From SVTX01 sp045585895 (GTDB lineage: Bacteria; Bacillota; Clostridia; Oscillospirales; CAG-272): DNA of 64,000 nt. Positions 45,001 through 52,510 of this stretch are shown here, piece by piece; the first letter of the stretch is position 1, and each line of letters begins with the position of its first letter. The notes below the pieces were generated by a model, which ran no database searches, was not told the origin of the DNA, and saw only the letters and a list, made by a program, of their open reading frames with translations. A program made the position numbers and the translations under genes. The stretch spans positions 34,507 to 98,506 of the forward strand of contig JAZMZI010000084.1 of the NCBI GenBank assembly GCA_045585895.1, in the 5' to 3' direction.

Positions 45001-45635
45001 AAGAAGAAAAATCTCCCGCATCCGTCAACTTCTACGCAAAGGATTTCGAGTCCAAGGAAAAGATCGAAGAGTTTATCAAGGACTATAACGACATGGTAAA
45101 CGAGGAGTATATTGAAGAATACAAGGCTGCTCACAACGGTCAAGCACCTGAGGATAAGTCACCGAAGGAGCTTCAGTACAGCGACCTCGTCGGCGCACTT
45201 ATGTCCTCGGTCACTACCATCATTAACGTGATTTCTTACGTTCTTATCGCGTTCGTCGGTATTTCTCTCGTGGTTTCTTCAATAATGATCGGTATCATCA
45301 CCAACATTTCGGTACTTGAGAGAACCAAGGAGATCGGTATTCTCCGCGCGGTCGGAGCATCCAAGAAGGACGTTTCCAGAGTATTCAACGCGGAAACGGT
45401 TATTATCGGATTCTGCGCAGGTATGCTTGGCGTTCTCGTCACAGCGCTTTTGTGTATTCCTACGAGCCTGATCCTCCGCTACGTTACGGACTTTGATAAT
45501 ATCACGGCTTACGTTCCCTTCTGGGCAGGCGTGATCCTCGTAGTCATCAGCGTGCTTTTGACTATGATCGCAGGTATCATCCCCGCAAGAAGCGCGGCTA
45601 AGAAGGATCCCGTTATAGCTCTCAGAAGCGAATAA
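42039..45635 (+). CDS. ABC transporter ATPase-permease fusion, MacB-like, with very large extracellular domain
   Basis: About 1198 aa. An N-terminal MacB-type ATPase (Walker A GPSGCGKTT, signature MSGGQMQR, Walker B ILLADEPTG, about 1-230) is fused to an FtsX-type permease with one membrane segment near 280 and three at about 1060-1190. Between them lies an extracytoplasmic domain of about 750 residues, much larger than in MacB. The C-terminal LERTKEIGILRAVGASKKDV is the FtsX hallmark. The GGAGG site overlaps an in-frame ATG at 42024, so the functional start is probably TTG 42039, 8 nt after it, giving LLKLTNITKDYV. Related clostridial fusions have no firm substrate. It is monocistronic. Confidence 0.85.
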   Translation: MLKLTNITKDYVTGPSVVHALKGIDLEFRKSEFVAILGPSGCGKTTLLNIIGGLDRYTSGDLVINGKSTKTFKDRDWDTYRNHSIGFVFQSYNLIPHQTVLANVELALTLSGVSKVERRQRATEALTKVGLGDQLHKKPSQMSGGQMQRVAIARALVNDPDILLADEPTGALDTTTSVQIMEILKEISKDKLIIMVTHNPELAETYATRIIKAIDGLITDDSDPYTASEEEVAAAVAERKENEARKSKNKKKTSMSFFTALSLSLNNLATKKGRTAMTSFAGSIGIIGIALILALSSGINLFIEQIQEDTLSTYPVSIQKESQDMSAMLSAMTTVSDTQDYKDTGKIYVDNSMGNMLSAMSSTVQNDLESFKVYLDANYSDIEDYVSDVQYTYGYDFQIYNLMEVVDEDGNKTIEARKVGMETIFDNAGEAFSGMSELMEMGGSSVQIDVFSEMIDNQELLDQQYELVDGKWPEEANEVVLVVNGNNQISRMTLYMLGILDPDNIQDEMADVMGGQFGSSTPSENGETEEKYNEGPYDYDYFTGMSFVMMTNSDFYEKDGGKYYATDENGDFILDADGNKISYDTWKDVREYGIGLVNDENIDTFEDYVSAKGTKVTISGIIRPKAGATATSISGAIGYTNKLTKLMLDETASSEIVNQQKETPNNNVTTGIAFQRTHYTPENIHELVAKIPSSTMNSFYPVLTKMIKNTPEYLDMLNITSVKKFIGIYALLPAEKQTAIFTTLLDSAASDPENAQALRTVFTMIAATTDGKLSAEDIDANNLVFLLPSLDATAPLLALNGISGLTEIAGDEGMKEVCETFKAETNIDIDHTKFIEGFNTQSSADKIKLMGLVIDKAIAKDKASVETLCTAMSASGGTPVTADTLKDTLTNIDLTNREDMMKLFMYSYYLNGIDGLVDLASDEVVAKVYEDTYDIMINLTVNEDIFLAILSNLKATDAAFITLEETLYQYAPDIDETYDSILKKLDNQEEKSPASVNFYAKDFESKEKIEEFIKDYNDMVNEEYIEEYKAAHNGQAPEDKSPKELQYSDLVGALMSSVTTIINVISYVLIAFVGISLVVSSIMIGIITNISVLERTKEIGILRAVGASKKDVSRVFNAETVIIGFCAGMLGVLVTALLCIPTSLILRYVTDFDNITAYVPFWAGVILVVISVLLTMIAGIIPARSAAKKDPVIALRSE

Positions 45636-45656
45636 CAATTTTAATTAAACAGAAAT

Positions 45657-45689
45657 ATCCCCCGACGGAAAAAACAACCGTCGGGGGAT
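45657..45689. terminator. Hairpin terminator between the ABC fusion and rubredoxin genes
   Basis: Perfect 12-bp stem ATCCCCCGACGG / CCGTCGGGGGAT with a 9-nt A-rich loop between convergent genes. T tracts after the stem are weak on both strands. Confidence 0.75.
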
Positions 45690-45715
45690 CAACTATTTAT
45701 AGTAATATGTAAAAT

Positions 45716-45895
45716 TTAATCGTCAAGATCGCTGTCATCGGCAATCTCAAAATCTTCCTTGGATGCGCCGCAAAGGGGGCAAGTCCAATCGGCGGGAAGC
45801 TCCTCAAAATCGGTTCCTGCCTCAATACCGTTTTCTTCATCTCCTACTGCGGGACGGTAAACGTATCCGCAAAGCTCGCACACGTAATTTTTCAT
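45716..45895 (-). CDS. Rubredoxin
   Basis: 59 aa. It starts MKNYVCELCGYVYRPAVGD and has the second iron-binding pair in WTCPLCGASKEDF, giving the four cysteines of a [Fe(SCys)4] centre (Cys6, 9, 39 and 42). The C-terminus is an acidic tail (DDSDLDD). It is a small cytoplasmic electron carrier used in anaerobes with NADH:rubredoxin reductase, rubrerythrin or oxygen reductases; none of these partners is in the window. The start is the ATG at 45895 after AAGGAG. Confidence 0.95.
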   Translation of the reverse strand: MKNYVCELCGYVYRPAVGDEENGIEAGTDFEELPADWTCPLCGASKEDFEIADDSDLDD

Positions 45896-45944
45896 ACTTT
45901 TTCTCCTTAAAAATTAAATTATGATTTCTAAAAACAACTATTAT

Positions 45945-45973
45945 ATAATATAACAAACGCCAATAATTGTCAA
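45945..45973 (-). promoter_or_regulatory. Promoter of rubredoxin
   Basis: On the minus strand TTGACA (complement of 45968-45973), 17-bp spacer, TATTAT (complement of 45945-45950). The rest of the 45896-46169 intergenic stretch is A/T rich; I see no further gene. Confidence 0.55.
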
Positions 45974-46169
45974 TATCGCATATATAACAATTTTTTTGCG
46001 TCGGTTCGCGGAATAATATGTAAAAATTAAATAATTTTAAGCCGTCGCTAATCTTTACGCGGTCAATATCATTTATATGCATCCTTTAGGTGACTTGCAA
46101 CGAATAAAACGGCGTTTTTTTTCATATTCTTTACAGACAAGCAAAACAACCTTGGAGGTACTGGGGAAT

Positions 46170-47753
46170 ATGGCATCAAAAACGAGAGTTTTTTTCCTAA
46201 ACGCCCTCTCATTGACTGCAACCGCGCTGATCATGAGAGGAGTTGGAATGATATTCAACGTCATCGTTTCCAACCGCGCAGGCAGCGAAGCTATGGGACT
46301 TTACTCGATGCTCGGAAGCGTTTACGCCTTTTCCATAACTCTCGGTGCTGCCGGAATAAATCTTGGCGCTACGAGGATCGTATCGGAGGCACTGGGCATT
46401 GGAGATGAAGAATTGGCGAGACGGTCCGTAAGGAGAGCTTTGCTTTGCTGTTCTCTTACGTCAGCGGCGGCGGCTATCCTTTTGTTTTCGTTATCGTCAA
46501 TTCTCGGAAATTATCTGCTTTGCGACTCAAGAGCTGTAAAACCTCTGAAAATACTCGCCATCACTATACCGCCTATAGCGATCTGCTCTTGTCTTTCGGG
46601 ATATTTCACTGCCGTGCGGAGGGTAAAAGTCAACGCAGCACTACAGGTCGTAGCTCAGTTTGCAAGGATAGGTGCAACGCTCTTTTTCCTCTCTTTTTTT
46701 GCAAACAACGACCCCGAAAGTGCTTGTGTCGCGTTGGTGCTCGGCGGAGCGCTGACCGAATTTTTGTCTCTTGCAGTATCCTACGTTTTATACAGGATCG
46801 ACTTAAAAAAGCTTAAAATCAAGGAGCATAATTCTCCTAACGACAAAGGTATTACGAAAAAACTGCTGTCAATAACGCTTCCCGTGACGTTCAGCGCCTG
46901 TATACGCTCGGCTCTCAGTATGCTTCAACACGTTCTTATACCGCGCGGACTCAGCAAAAGCGGAAAAAGCTGGGCGGAGGCGCTTTCCTCTTACGGAGCG
47001 CTTCACGGAATGGCAATGCCGCTTATTCTTTTTCCGTCGGCTTTCATTTCGGCTTTTGCGGGTCTGCTTATTCCCGAGATCGGTGAGTGTTGCGTACAGA
47101 ATAACACTCAAAGACTTGAAAGAGTCTCGTATCGCGCTCTTACGTTATCCTTGATATTTTCAATCGGCATTTCGGGAATTATGATCTTTTTCTCCCAAGA
47201 ATTCGGTTTATTGGTCTATAAGAGCGAAGAGACGGCACAGTATATCCGCATAATGGCTCCTCTCATACCCGTAATGTATATCGACGGCACCGTAGATGCC
47301 ATTTTGAAGGGTACGGGACATCAGGTCTATTCCATGAACGTAAATATTGCCGACGCTCTCACGGCTTGCCTTTTTGCGATATTTCTCATACCAAAGCTTG
47401 GTATTGCGGGTTATATCGTATCGATATACGCCACCGAGATAATGAATACGACCTTGAGTCTTATTAAAATGATAAGCGTAAGCGGTATCAAGATCAAGCT
47501 TTTCCATCAGATAGTCTTCCCAATCCTCTGCATTATCGGCGCGACCAACGCTTCAAAGCTCGTTCTTTTCATTACTCCGCATCCTTTTAATGACGTTTTT
47601 GAGCTTATTCTTCACGTTGCCCTGACTTTCGTTATTTATATTGCCCTTCTTATTACCACGAGAACGATAGGCAAGGATGAGTGGGAATTTCTATACGCCT
47701 CCCTGCTCTCCAAAAAGGTTTATGACAAAAAGTTTCGTCCCGAAAACTCATAA
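46170..47753 (+). CDS. SpoVB/MurJ-like polysaccharide flippase (MVF superfamily)
   Basis: 527 aa with about 14 membrane segments. The opening FLNALSLTATALIMRGVGM and SNRAGSEAMGLYSMLGS, then the mid-protein LPVTFSACIRSALSMLQHVLIPRGL, resemble SpoVB-type lipid-linked oligosaccharide flippases of Firmicutes, which are involved in spore cortex or general wall precursor export. The ATG at 46170 is preferred: the conserved part begins there and GGAGG lies 11 nt upstream, a rather long spacing. An ATG at 46077 has no ribosome binding site. It is followed by a terminator hairpin. Confidence 0.82.
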   Translation: MASKTRVFFLNALSLTATALIMRGVGMIFNVIVSNRAGSEAMGLYSMLGSVYAFSITLGAAGINLGATRIVSEALGIGDEELARRSVRRALLCCSLTSAAAAILLFSLSSILGNYLLCDSRAVKPLKILAITIPPIAICSCLSGYFTAVRRVKVNAALQVVAQFARIGATLFFLSFFANNDPESACVALVLGGALTEFLSLAVSYVLYRIDLKKLKIKEHNSPNDKGITKKLLSITLPVTFSACIRSALSMLQHVLIPRGLSKSGKSWAEALSSYGALHGMAMPLILFPSAFISAFAGLLIPEIGECCVQNNTQRLERVSYRALTLSLIFSIGISGIMIFFSQEFGLLVYKSEETAQYIRIMAPLIPVMYIDGTVDAILKGTGHQVYSMNVNIADALTACLFAIFLIPKLGIAGYIVSIYATEIMNTTLSLIKMISVSGIKIKLFHQIVFPILCIIGATNASKLVLFITPHPFNDVFELILHVALTFVIYIALLITTRTIGKDEWEFLYASLLSKKVYDKKFRPENS

Positions 47754-47761
47754 AAGCGCAA

Positions 47762-47794
47762 ACACCCCGTGGACTATTTGCCCACGGGGTATTT
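47762..47794. terminator. Terminator after the SpoVB-like gene
   Basis: Stem ACCCCGTGG / CCACGGGGT with flanking A and T runs, 10 nt after the stop codon; the downstream arm continues ATTTG. Confidence 0.75.
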
Positions 47795-47871
47795 GTAACT
47801 ATAATTACATTGACATATTATAAACTGAAGTTAAAAGCGCAACTTGTTTACCTATCTTAGTTATTACAGTC

Positions 47872-48204
47872 TTACTGAGCAGAGCGTCTTGCTTCGAAGC
47901 ACTTGCTGCAGTAAACGGGTCTGTCGCTGGAAGGCTGGAAAGTAAGCTTTGCCTCGCCGCCGCATTCGCTACAAGTAGCGATGAAGTACTGACGCTCGCC
48001 TCTCTCAGCATTCTTTTTCTTGTCGCGGCAAGCCTTGCAGCACTTGGGCTGGTTCTTAAAGCCCTTTTCAGCGTAGAATGCCTGCTCACCTGCGGTGAAT
48101 ACGAAATCCTCTCCGCAATCTCTGCACTTAAGAGTAATATCCTCGTATACTACTTCGGCAGCAACCTCTTCTACACCTTCAACTTTTACTTCATTCTCGC
48201 ACAT
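47872..48204 (-). CDS. Small zinc-ribbon protein
   Basis: 110 aa. Two CxxC-type zinc modules are visible: CRDCGEDFVFTAGEQ with the follow-on KCCKACRDKKKNA, and CSECGG with VYCSKCF. The first module plus a downstream pair is the zinc-ribbon layout common in Clostridia proteins of about 100 residues with no assigned role. The N-terminal 25 residues are acidic. The C-terminal second module suggests two metal sites. It lies about 100 nt downstream of a sigma-factor gene in the same direction. The ribosome binding site is GAGG. Confidence 0.7.
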   Translation of the reverse strand: MCENEVKVEGVEEVAAEVVYEDITLKCRDCGEDFVFTAGEQAFYAEKGFKNQPKCCKACRDKKKNAERGERQYFIATCSECGGEAKLTFQPSSDRPVYCSKCFEARRSAQ

Positions 48205-48303
48205 GTGTTTTTTACCTCGCTTTGATGATTAAGTAGCCCCCATGCTCCGCTTTTACAGCATTGGGAACAAAAATGTATTATAAACCTCCCACGGGGAAAT
48301 TTA

Positions 48304-48912
48304 TCAAAAATTATTCTTGTCGTGCAATAGTCCCTTCAGCTTTTTTCTGATACGGTATATTGCGTTTGACACCGATCTGGCATCCTGAATTCCGAGACTC
48401 TCGGTGATCTCGGAGGCGCTCATTCCCGATACGTACATCCACCAGACTCGGTTTTCATAATCGGATAGCTTGCCTCTGATCAAGGTTATAAGCTCGGCCG
48501 CATTCTCTTCGTCAACTATCTTTTGCAAAAAATTCTGCGATTCACCGCCGTCTGCCCGATCAAGGGAGACCACGGGGCTTTTCATTCTGCGCAGATAAGA
48601 ACGAACGTAGGAATTCAGAGCGTTTTCTATGCATATTTTGGCATACAGACCGAAATCGACCTCGGAATACGCGGCGTCGTAATTACAGGCAGCGTTGCAA
48701 AAGCTTATAAAAGCTTCTTCCCTGAGATCGACGTTATCCTGCCGTGACATTTCGGGCAGATAATGCTTTGATATCCGAGACTCGATAAGAGGCGTGTATA
48801 TTGCTTTTAATTCAAGTAACGCATCTTGACTTCCGTCTGCCGTTTTCTCAAGCAGCTCGGCAATCGTTTCTTTCGAGTGAGCGCCGTAAAAATCCTTATT
48901 ACTTCCGTTCAT
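48304..48912 (-). CDS. RNA polymerase sigma factor, sigma-70 family
   Basis: 202 aa. Region 2 is seen as YDAAYSEVDFGLYAKICIENALNSYVRSYLRR, a sigma-H-like helix with the aromatic melting residues, and region 4 as a helix-turn-helix (VSGMSASEITESLGIQDARSVSNAIYRIRKKLKG). There is no obvious region 3. It resembles SigH/stress-type sigma factors rather than ECF factors with an anti-sigma partner; no anti-sigma gene is adjacent. The promoter at 48949-48977 and a perfect inverted repeat upstream suggest its own regulation. The ribosome binding site is AGAGGAT. Confidence 0.8.
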   Translation of the reverse strand: MNGSNKDFYGAHSKETIAELLEKTADGSQDALLELKAIYTPLIESRISKHYLPEMSRQDNVDLREEAFISFCNAACNYDAAYSEVDFGLYAKICIENALNSYVRSYLRRMKSPVVSLDRADGGESQNFLQKIVDEENAAELITLIRGKLSDYENRVWWMYVSGMSASEITESLGIQDARSVSNAIYRIRKKLKGLLHDKNNF

Positions 48913-48948
48913 TTATCCTCTGTACACCATTATATTCATATATATATG

Positions 48949-48977
48949 ATTATACCATTATTGTGCTTATAGGTCAA
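48949..48977 (-). promoter_or_regulatory. Promoter of the sigma-factor gene
   Basis: On the minus strand TTGACC (complement of 48972-48977), 17-bp spacer, TATAAT (complement of 48949-48954), TG one base before the -10. Confidence 0.75.
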
Positions 48978-48997
48978 TAGTCTTTCTGTCGATTTTC

Positions 48998-49017
48998 TTT
49001 TGTCAAATATGACAAAA
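48998..49017. promoter_or_regulatory. Perfect inverted repeat upstream of the sigma-factor promoter
   Basis: TTTTGTCA-AATA-TGACAAAA, 8-bp arms with a 4-nt centre, about 20 bp upstream of the -35. It may be an activator or repressor site; the regulator is unknown. Confidence 0.45.
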
Positions 49018-49039
49018 TGTACCGTTTAATGGTTAGAAT

Positions 49040-49069
49040 TGCACAAATAGCGACTCATCCTTTTGTGCA
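49040..49069. repeat. Inverted repeat with TTTGTGCA arms
   Basis: TGCACAAA (49040-49047) and TTTGTGCA (49062-49069) face each other across 14 nt. Further TTGTGCA copies occur at 49084-49090 and 49191-49197, so four copies of this heptamer lie within 160 bp. Confidence 0.5.
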
Positions 49070-49076
49070 TAAAAAT

Positions 49077-49107
49077 CGCATTGTTGTGCAACCGTCACAA
49101 CAATGCG
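49077..49107 (-). terminator. Rho-independent terminator of the DUF4364 gene
   Basis: Perfect 12-bp stem CGCATTGTTGTG / CACAACAATGCG with a 7-nt loop. On the minus strand it is followed by ATTTTTATG. Confidence 0.85.
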
Positions 49108-49202
49108 CGAAAAAGTTTGTTAATATTTACTTTGAATTAAAACGACTATTATCAATTTATCACAAAGCCGCATAATACAAGTGTTGATTTTTGTGCAATT
49201 CG

Positions 49203-49754
49203 TCAATTAAATATGAAATTTATATTTCCCGAAAGTAGCGCCATAACACCTTTATACACGACCTCGGGATGATCGCGGAAATTATCCTCCATACGCTTTG
49301 CTCGGTTAAGGGTATCAACGACGACGCTATTCTGCATTATAATCTGATTTTTTTCTTTTATGATGCAAACGACGTCGTATCTTCCGTCATCGCGCTCGTC
49401 GATCCTGCTCGTAACGGAAATGCTTCTCTTTTTAAAATCAAGATAACGCAGAGCACATTCAAGGCTTTTGTCAAGCAGTGACGAAAGGATCTCACTGCGA
49501 AGCTCGGTTGCCACTATTCTTCCCTTGTCGGTCACGATATACATAGGGTCACCCGCCTCGTTTTTGCACTCCTCGCAGACAAGCTCACTTTCCAGCATTT
49601 CGTGGAACGATTCCGCAAAATCAAGGTACATTACGTAATCGTTTTGCATAACTATATCGTTGAGCGTTACGTAGTCGAGGGGATAGTTTATATTTTGCAT
49701 AAGGTAAAGAACGAATATCTTTACGTTTCTTTTGTCTCTGATTCTTGCTCCCAT
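49203..49754 (-). CDS. DUF4364 family protein
   Basis: 183 aa. The N-terminal 70 residues look like a winged helix (KIFVLYLMQNINYPLDYVTLNDIV, then a short beta hairpin with MYIVTDKG), and the rest is alpha/beta with SILSSLL-like helices. This matches the clostridial DUF4364 family, regarded as possible transcription regulators; no target is known. The ribosome binding site is CAGGAG. It is divergent from hom, and their -35 elements are only 8 bp apart. Confidence 0.75.
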   Translation of the reverse strand: MGARIRDKRNVKIFVLYLMQNINYPLDYVTLNDIVMQNDYVMYLDFAESFHEMLESELVCEECKNEAGDPMYIVTDKGRIVATELRSEILSSLLDKSLECALRYLDFKKRSISVTSRIDERDDGRYDVVCIIKEKNQIIMQNSVVVDTLNRAKRMEDNFRDHPEVVYKGVMALLSGNINFIFN

Positions 49755-49798
49755 GGGTAATAACTCCTGAAATTCACTGATCGTGGTTTACATAGTAT

Positions 49799-49827
49799 AT
49801 TTTATCATAAAATTTAAATTTTTTCAA
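49799..49827 (-). promoter_or_regulatory. Promoter of the DUF4364 gene
   Basis: On the minus strand TTGAAA (complement of 49822-49827), 17-bp spacer, TAAAAT (complement of 49799-49804), TG one base before the -10. Confidence 0.6.
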
Positions 49828-49835
49828 TAGGATAG

Positions 49836-49864
49836 TTGCAATTTCCGAAAAAATATGTTATAAT
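49836..49864 (+). promoter_or_regulatory. Promoter of hom
   Basis: TTGCAA (49836-49841), 17-bp spacer, TATAAT (49859-49864), TG one base before the -10. The leader is only about 50 nt, with no room for a riboswitch or T-box. Confidence 0.7.
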
Positions 49865-49922
49865 AATTTTTCAGAGCAAAAAAAGCTCTTTTATTTACTT
49901 TTTTCCCGAAAGGACTCACAAA

Positions 49923-51140
49923 ATGGTAAACGTGGCAATACTCGGTTTCGGAGTCGTAGGCTCAGGGGTCGCCGAGGTACTTACTCAGAACAAAAGCATA
50001 ATTGAGAGTAAACTCTCCAAGGAGATCAACATCAAGTATATTCTCGATCTTCGCGATTTTCCCGGAAATCCCTTTGAAAACAAGATCGTACACGATTTTA
50101 ATGTAATACTTAACGACCCCGAAGTTTCCGTCGTCGCCGAAATGATGGGCGGCTCTCACCCCGCTTACGACTTCTCAAAGGCTTGCCTTGAGGCAGGCAA
50201 GAGCGTAGTCACCTCCAACAAAGAGGTAGTTGCAAACTTTGGCGCGGAGCTTCTTGAGATCGCAAAGGCACACGGAGTAGCTTATCTCTTTGAGGCAAGC
50301 GTTGGCGGCGGTATTCCGATCATCCGTCCTATGTGCCACGATCTTGCTTCCAACAACATCACCGAGATCAACGGTATCCTCAACGGTACTACAAACTATA
50401 TCCTTACGAAAATGACCGCGGAGGGCGAAGCTTTTGCCGACGTGCTCAAGGACGCGCAAAACAAGGGCTATGCGGAAAGAAATCCCGCGGCTGACGTTGA
50501 AGGACTCGACGCGGCAAGAAAGATCGTAATTCTTGCTTCCCTTGCCTTCGGAAAGGCTATCTCTCCCAACGACATCCACGTTGAAGGTATTACCGAGATC
50601 ACCACGGAGGACGTTGAGCAGGCAAATAAATTCGGTTACGCTATCAAGCTTATCGGACATGCAGAAAAGATCGACGGTAAGATACTTGCTATGGTATCAC
50701 CCAGACTTATTCCCCATTCAAATCCTCTCTCGGGCATAAGCGACGTATTCAACGGCATTCTTCTTAACGCGGATATGGTCGGACAGGTTATGTTTTACGG
50801 CCCCGGTGCGGGCAAGCTTCCCACCGCAAGCGCGGTTTGCGCCGACATCGTTGACATTATCGCTCATATGGACGGCGAGATCGCACTTCCCGAATTTGAG
50901 GTTGCAACCGCTGAAGATATTGCAGACTTCGATAGCTACGCTTGCAAGAGATTTTTCGTCTTTAAGAAGTGCGCAGATTGCAGTATAACTCTTGAAGGTG
51001 TTGAGAAATGCTTCGGCGTGAAATGCTCCTTTGCTTCTTCCGACGATACCGTGTGGGTTATTACCGACGTGATGACCGAATCGGTTGCCGCAGAGATTGC
51101 AAAAAAGCTTAACTGTTGCAAGGTCTACAGAATTCTTTGA
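49923..51140 (+). CDS. hom: Homoserine dehydrogenase
   Basis: 405 aa. It reduces aspartate semialdehyde to homoserine for threonine and methionine synthesis. The N-terminal nucleotide-binding motif is GFGVVGSG (8-15), the catalytic region contains NGTTNYIL and the Lys/Asp-rich segment ADVEGLDAARKIVILA. The C-terminal 70 residues are an ACT-like tail, a little shorter than in the 430-residue forms. The ATG at 49923 follows AAAGGA by 8 nt; a longer frame would run into the promoter. Confidence 0.95.
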   Translation: MVNVAILGFGVVGSGVAEVLTQNKSIIESKLSKEINIKYILDLRDFPGNPFENKIVHDFNVILNDPEVSVVAEMMGGSHPAYDFSKACLEAGKSVVTSNKEVVANFGAELLEIAKAHGVAYLFEASVGGGIPIIRPMCHDLASNNITEINGILNGTTNYILTKMTAEGEAFADVLKDAQNKGYAERNPAADVEGLDAARKIVILASLAFGKAISPNDIHVEGITEITTEDVEQANKFGYAIKLIGHAEKIDGKILAMVSPRLIPHSNPLSGISDVFNGILLNADMVGQVMFYGPGAGKLPTASAVCADIVDIIAHMDGEIALPEFEVATAEDIADFDSYACKRFFVFKKCADCSITLEGVEKCFGVKCSFASSDDTVWVITDVMTESVAAEIAKKLNCCKVYRIL

Positions 51141-51154
51141 TAATAAACGTTAAA

Positions 51155-51180
51155 AAATCCGCCGAAAAATCGGCGGATTT
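51155..51180. terminator. Bidirectional terminator, also a dispersed repeat
   Basis: 11-bp stem AAATCCGCCGA / TCGGCGGATTT with a 4-A loop, between convergent hom and rarA. For rarA it is followed by TTTTTTAA. The same 26-bp sequence recurs at 63952-63977. Confidence 0.85.
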
Positions 51181-51275
51181 CCTCATTTAAAAAGGCAAAA
51201 TCAATATTTTTAAGTCTGATCTTGTCTTTTCTTTTAAAAGTGGCTTTTGTTCTGCGCCAAATGAATAAGCCCATT

Positions 51276-52493
51276 TTATTTGCCCTTTATTTTTTTCCAA
51301 TACTCCTCTGCGGCTTTTTCATTTTTATTGTCGCCGTAGAAATAATATTTCTTGTTCTTAAGATCATCGGGCAGATACTGCTGCTCGACGTAGCGATTGG
51401 GATAGTCGTGGGGATATTTATAGCCCTTGAAAAGCGGACTTTGGAGGTGAGTGGGAGGAGTCAGTCCTCTGCCTGCTCTGACGTCCTCAAGAGCTGCATC
51501 CACCGCCAAATGTTGGGTGTTGGATTTTGGCATCGTTGCAAGTAAGATCGCCGCGTGACCGAGGGGGATCCTTGCTTCGGGCAGTCCCAACTCGCGCGCC
51601 GAGTCACAGCAAGCTTTAACGATAACGGGAGCCATCGGATAGGCAAGCCCTATATCCTCGGTGGCTATCACCTGCAAGCGTCGGCAAAGTGATATTATGT
51701 CTCCCTGTTCTACCATCTTTGCGACGTAAAACGCCGCCGCGTCGGGATCGGAGCCTCTGATCGACTTTTGAAGGCACCCCAACATATCGTAATGAACGTC
51801 ATCGTTATAGTTACCTATGCCATAATTAAACTGATCGGCATCCGCGGGAGTTATCTCTCCATCAGCTGAAAAATAAGCGTTTTCAAACAGACCTATAGAA
51901 CGTCTGACGTCTCCGCCTGCCGCCTTGGCTATATATTCAGCCGTGTCCCTGCTTACCGTCTTTTCGGTATCGTTTTCTTTATTGAGATAATCAAGTGCCT
52001 TATATAGCATTTTTGCACATTCGGAAGGCTCTACCGTTTTAAATTCAAAGAGCGACGAACGTGAGATTATTGCGTTATAGACGTAAAAATGAGGATTTTC
52101 GGTCGTTGACGCGATAAGCGTTACTCTGCCGTCCTCTATGTACTCAAGCAACGCCTGCTGCTGCTTGCGGTTGAAATACTGGATCTCGTCTATATAAAGC
52201 AAAGTTCCGTTTGAACCGAAAAGACTTCCCGAGCTTGCAAGCACCTCCTTGACATCTGCTGTCGACGCGTTCGTGGCGTTCAGCTTATGGAAATCCATTC
52301 CCGATTGCTTTGCAATTATTGATGCGGCAGTAGTTTTACCCGTACCTGGAGGACCGAAAAATATCATATTGGTAAGTCTGCCGCCCTCCAACATTCTGCG
52401 GATAACTCCGCGCTCACCGAAAAGGTGCTTCTGACCTGCAATATCGTCTATTGTCTGCGGACGCAAAAGATCCGCCAACTGTGCGTTTCTCAT
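51276..52493 (-). CDS. rarA: Replication-associated recombination protein A
   Basis: 405 aa AAA+ ATPase (RarA/MgsA/WRNIP1 family) acting at stalled forks. Walker A GPPGTGKTT near 46-54, Walker B LLYIDEIQYFN, sensor region STTENPHFYV and the C-terminal tetramerisation part with DPDAAAFYVAKMV. The opening LADLLRPQTIDDIAGQKHL is typical. The C-terminal tail is Lys-rich. It starts 17 nt after the cysK stop and is probably cotranscribed with it. Confidence 0.94.
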   Translation of the reverse strand: MRNAQLADLLRPQTIDDIAGQKHLFGERGVIRRMLEGGRLTNMIFFGPPGTGKTTAASIIAKQSGMDFHKLNATNASTADVKEVLASSGSLFGSNGTLLYIDEIQYFNRKQQQALLEYIEDGRVTLIASTTENPHFYVYNAIISRSSLFEFKTVEPSECAKMLYKALDYLNKENDTEKTVSRDTAEYIAKAAGGDVRRSIGLFENAYFSADGEITPADADQFNYGIGNYNDDVHYDMLGCLQKSIRGSDPDAAAFYVAKMVEQGDIISLCRRLQVIATEDIGLAYPMAPVIVKACCDSARELGLPEARIPLGHAAILLATMPKSNTQHLAVDAALEDVRAGRGLTPPTHLQSPLFKGYKYPHDYPNRYVEQQYLPDDLKNKKYYFYGDNKNEKAAEEYWKKIKGK

Positions 52494-52510
52494 TATTTTA
52501 TCCTTACAAT

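Noticed and set aside
44118..45143. 341-codon minus-strand open frame inside the ABC fusion
   Set aside because: Antisense shadow; the plus-strand gene is continuous and has family motifs on both sides.
48246..48272. Imperfect hairpin CCCCCATGCT / AGCATTGGG between the sigma and zinc-ribbon genes as a terminator
   Set aside because: No T tract follows on the minus strand, and the genes may be cotranscribed; evidence is too weak to call.
49828..49922. Possible T-box or riboswitch before hom
   Set aside because: The leader from the predicted promoter is about 50 nt and holds no stem or T-box sequence.
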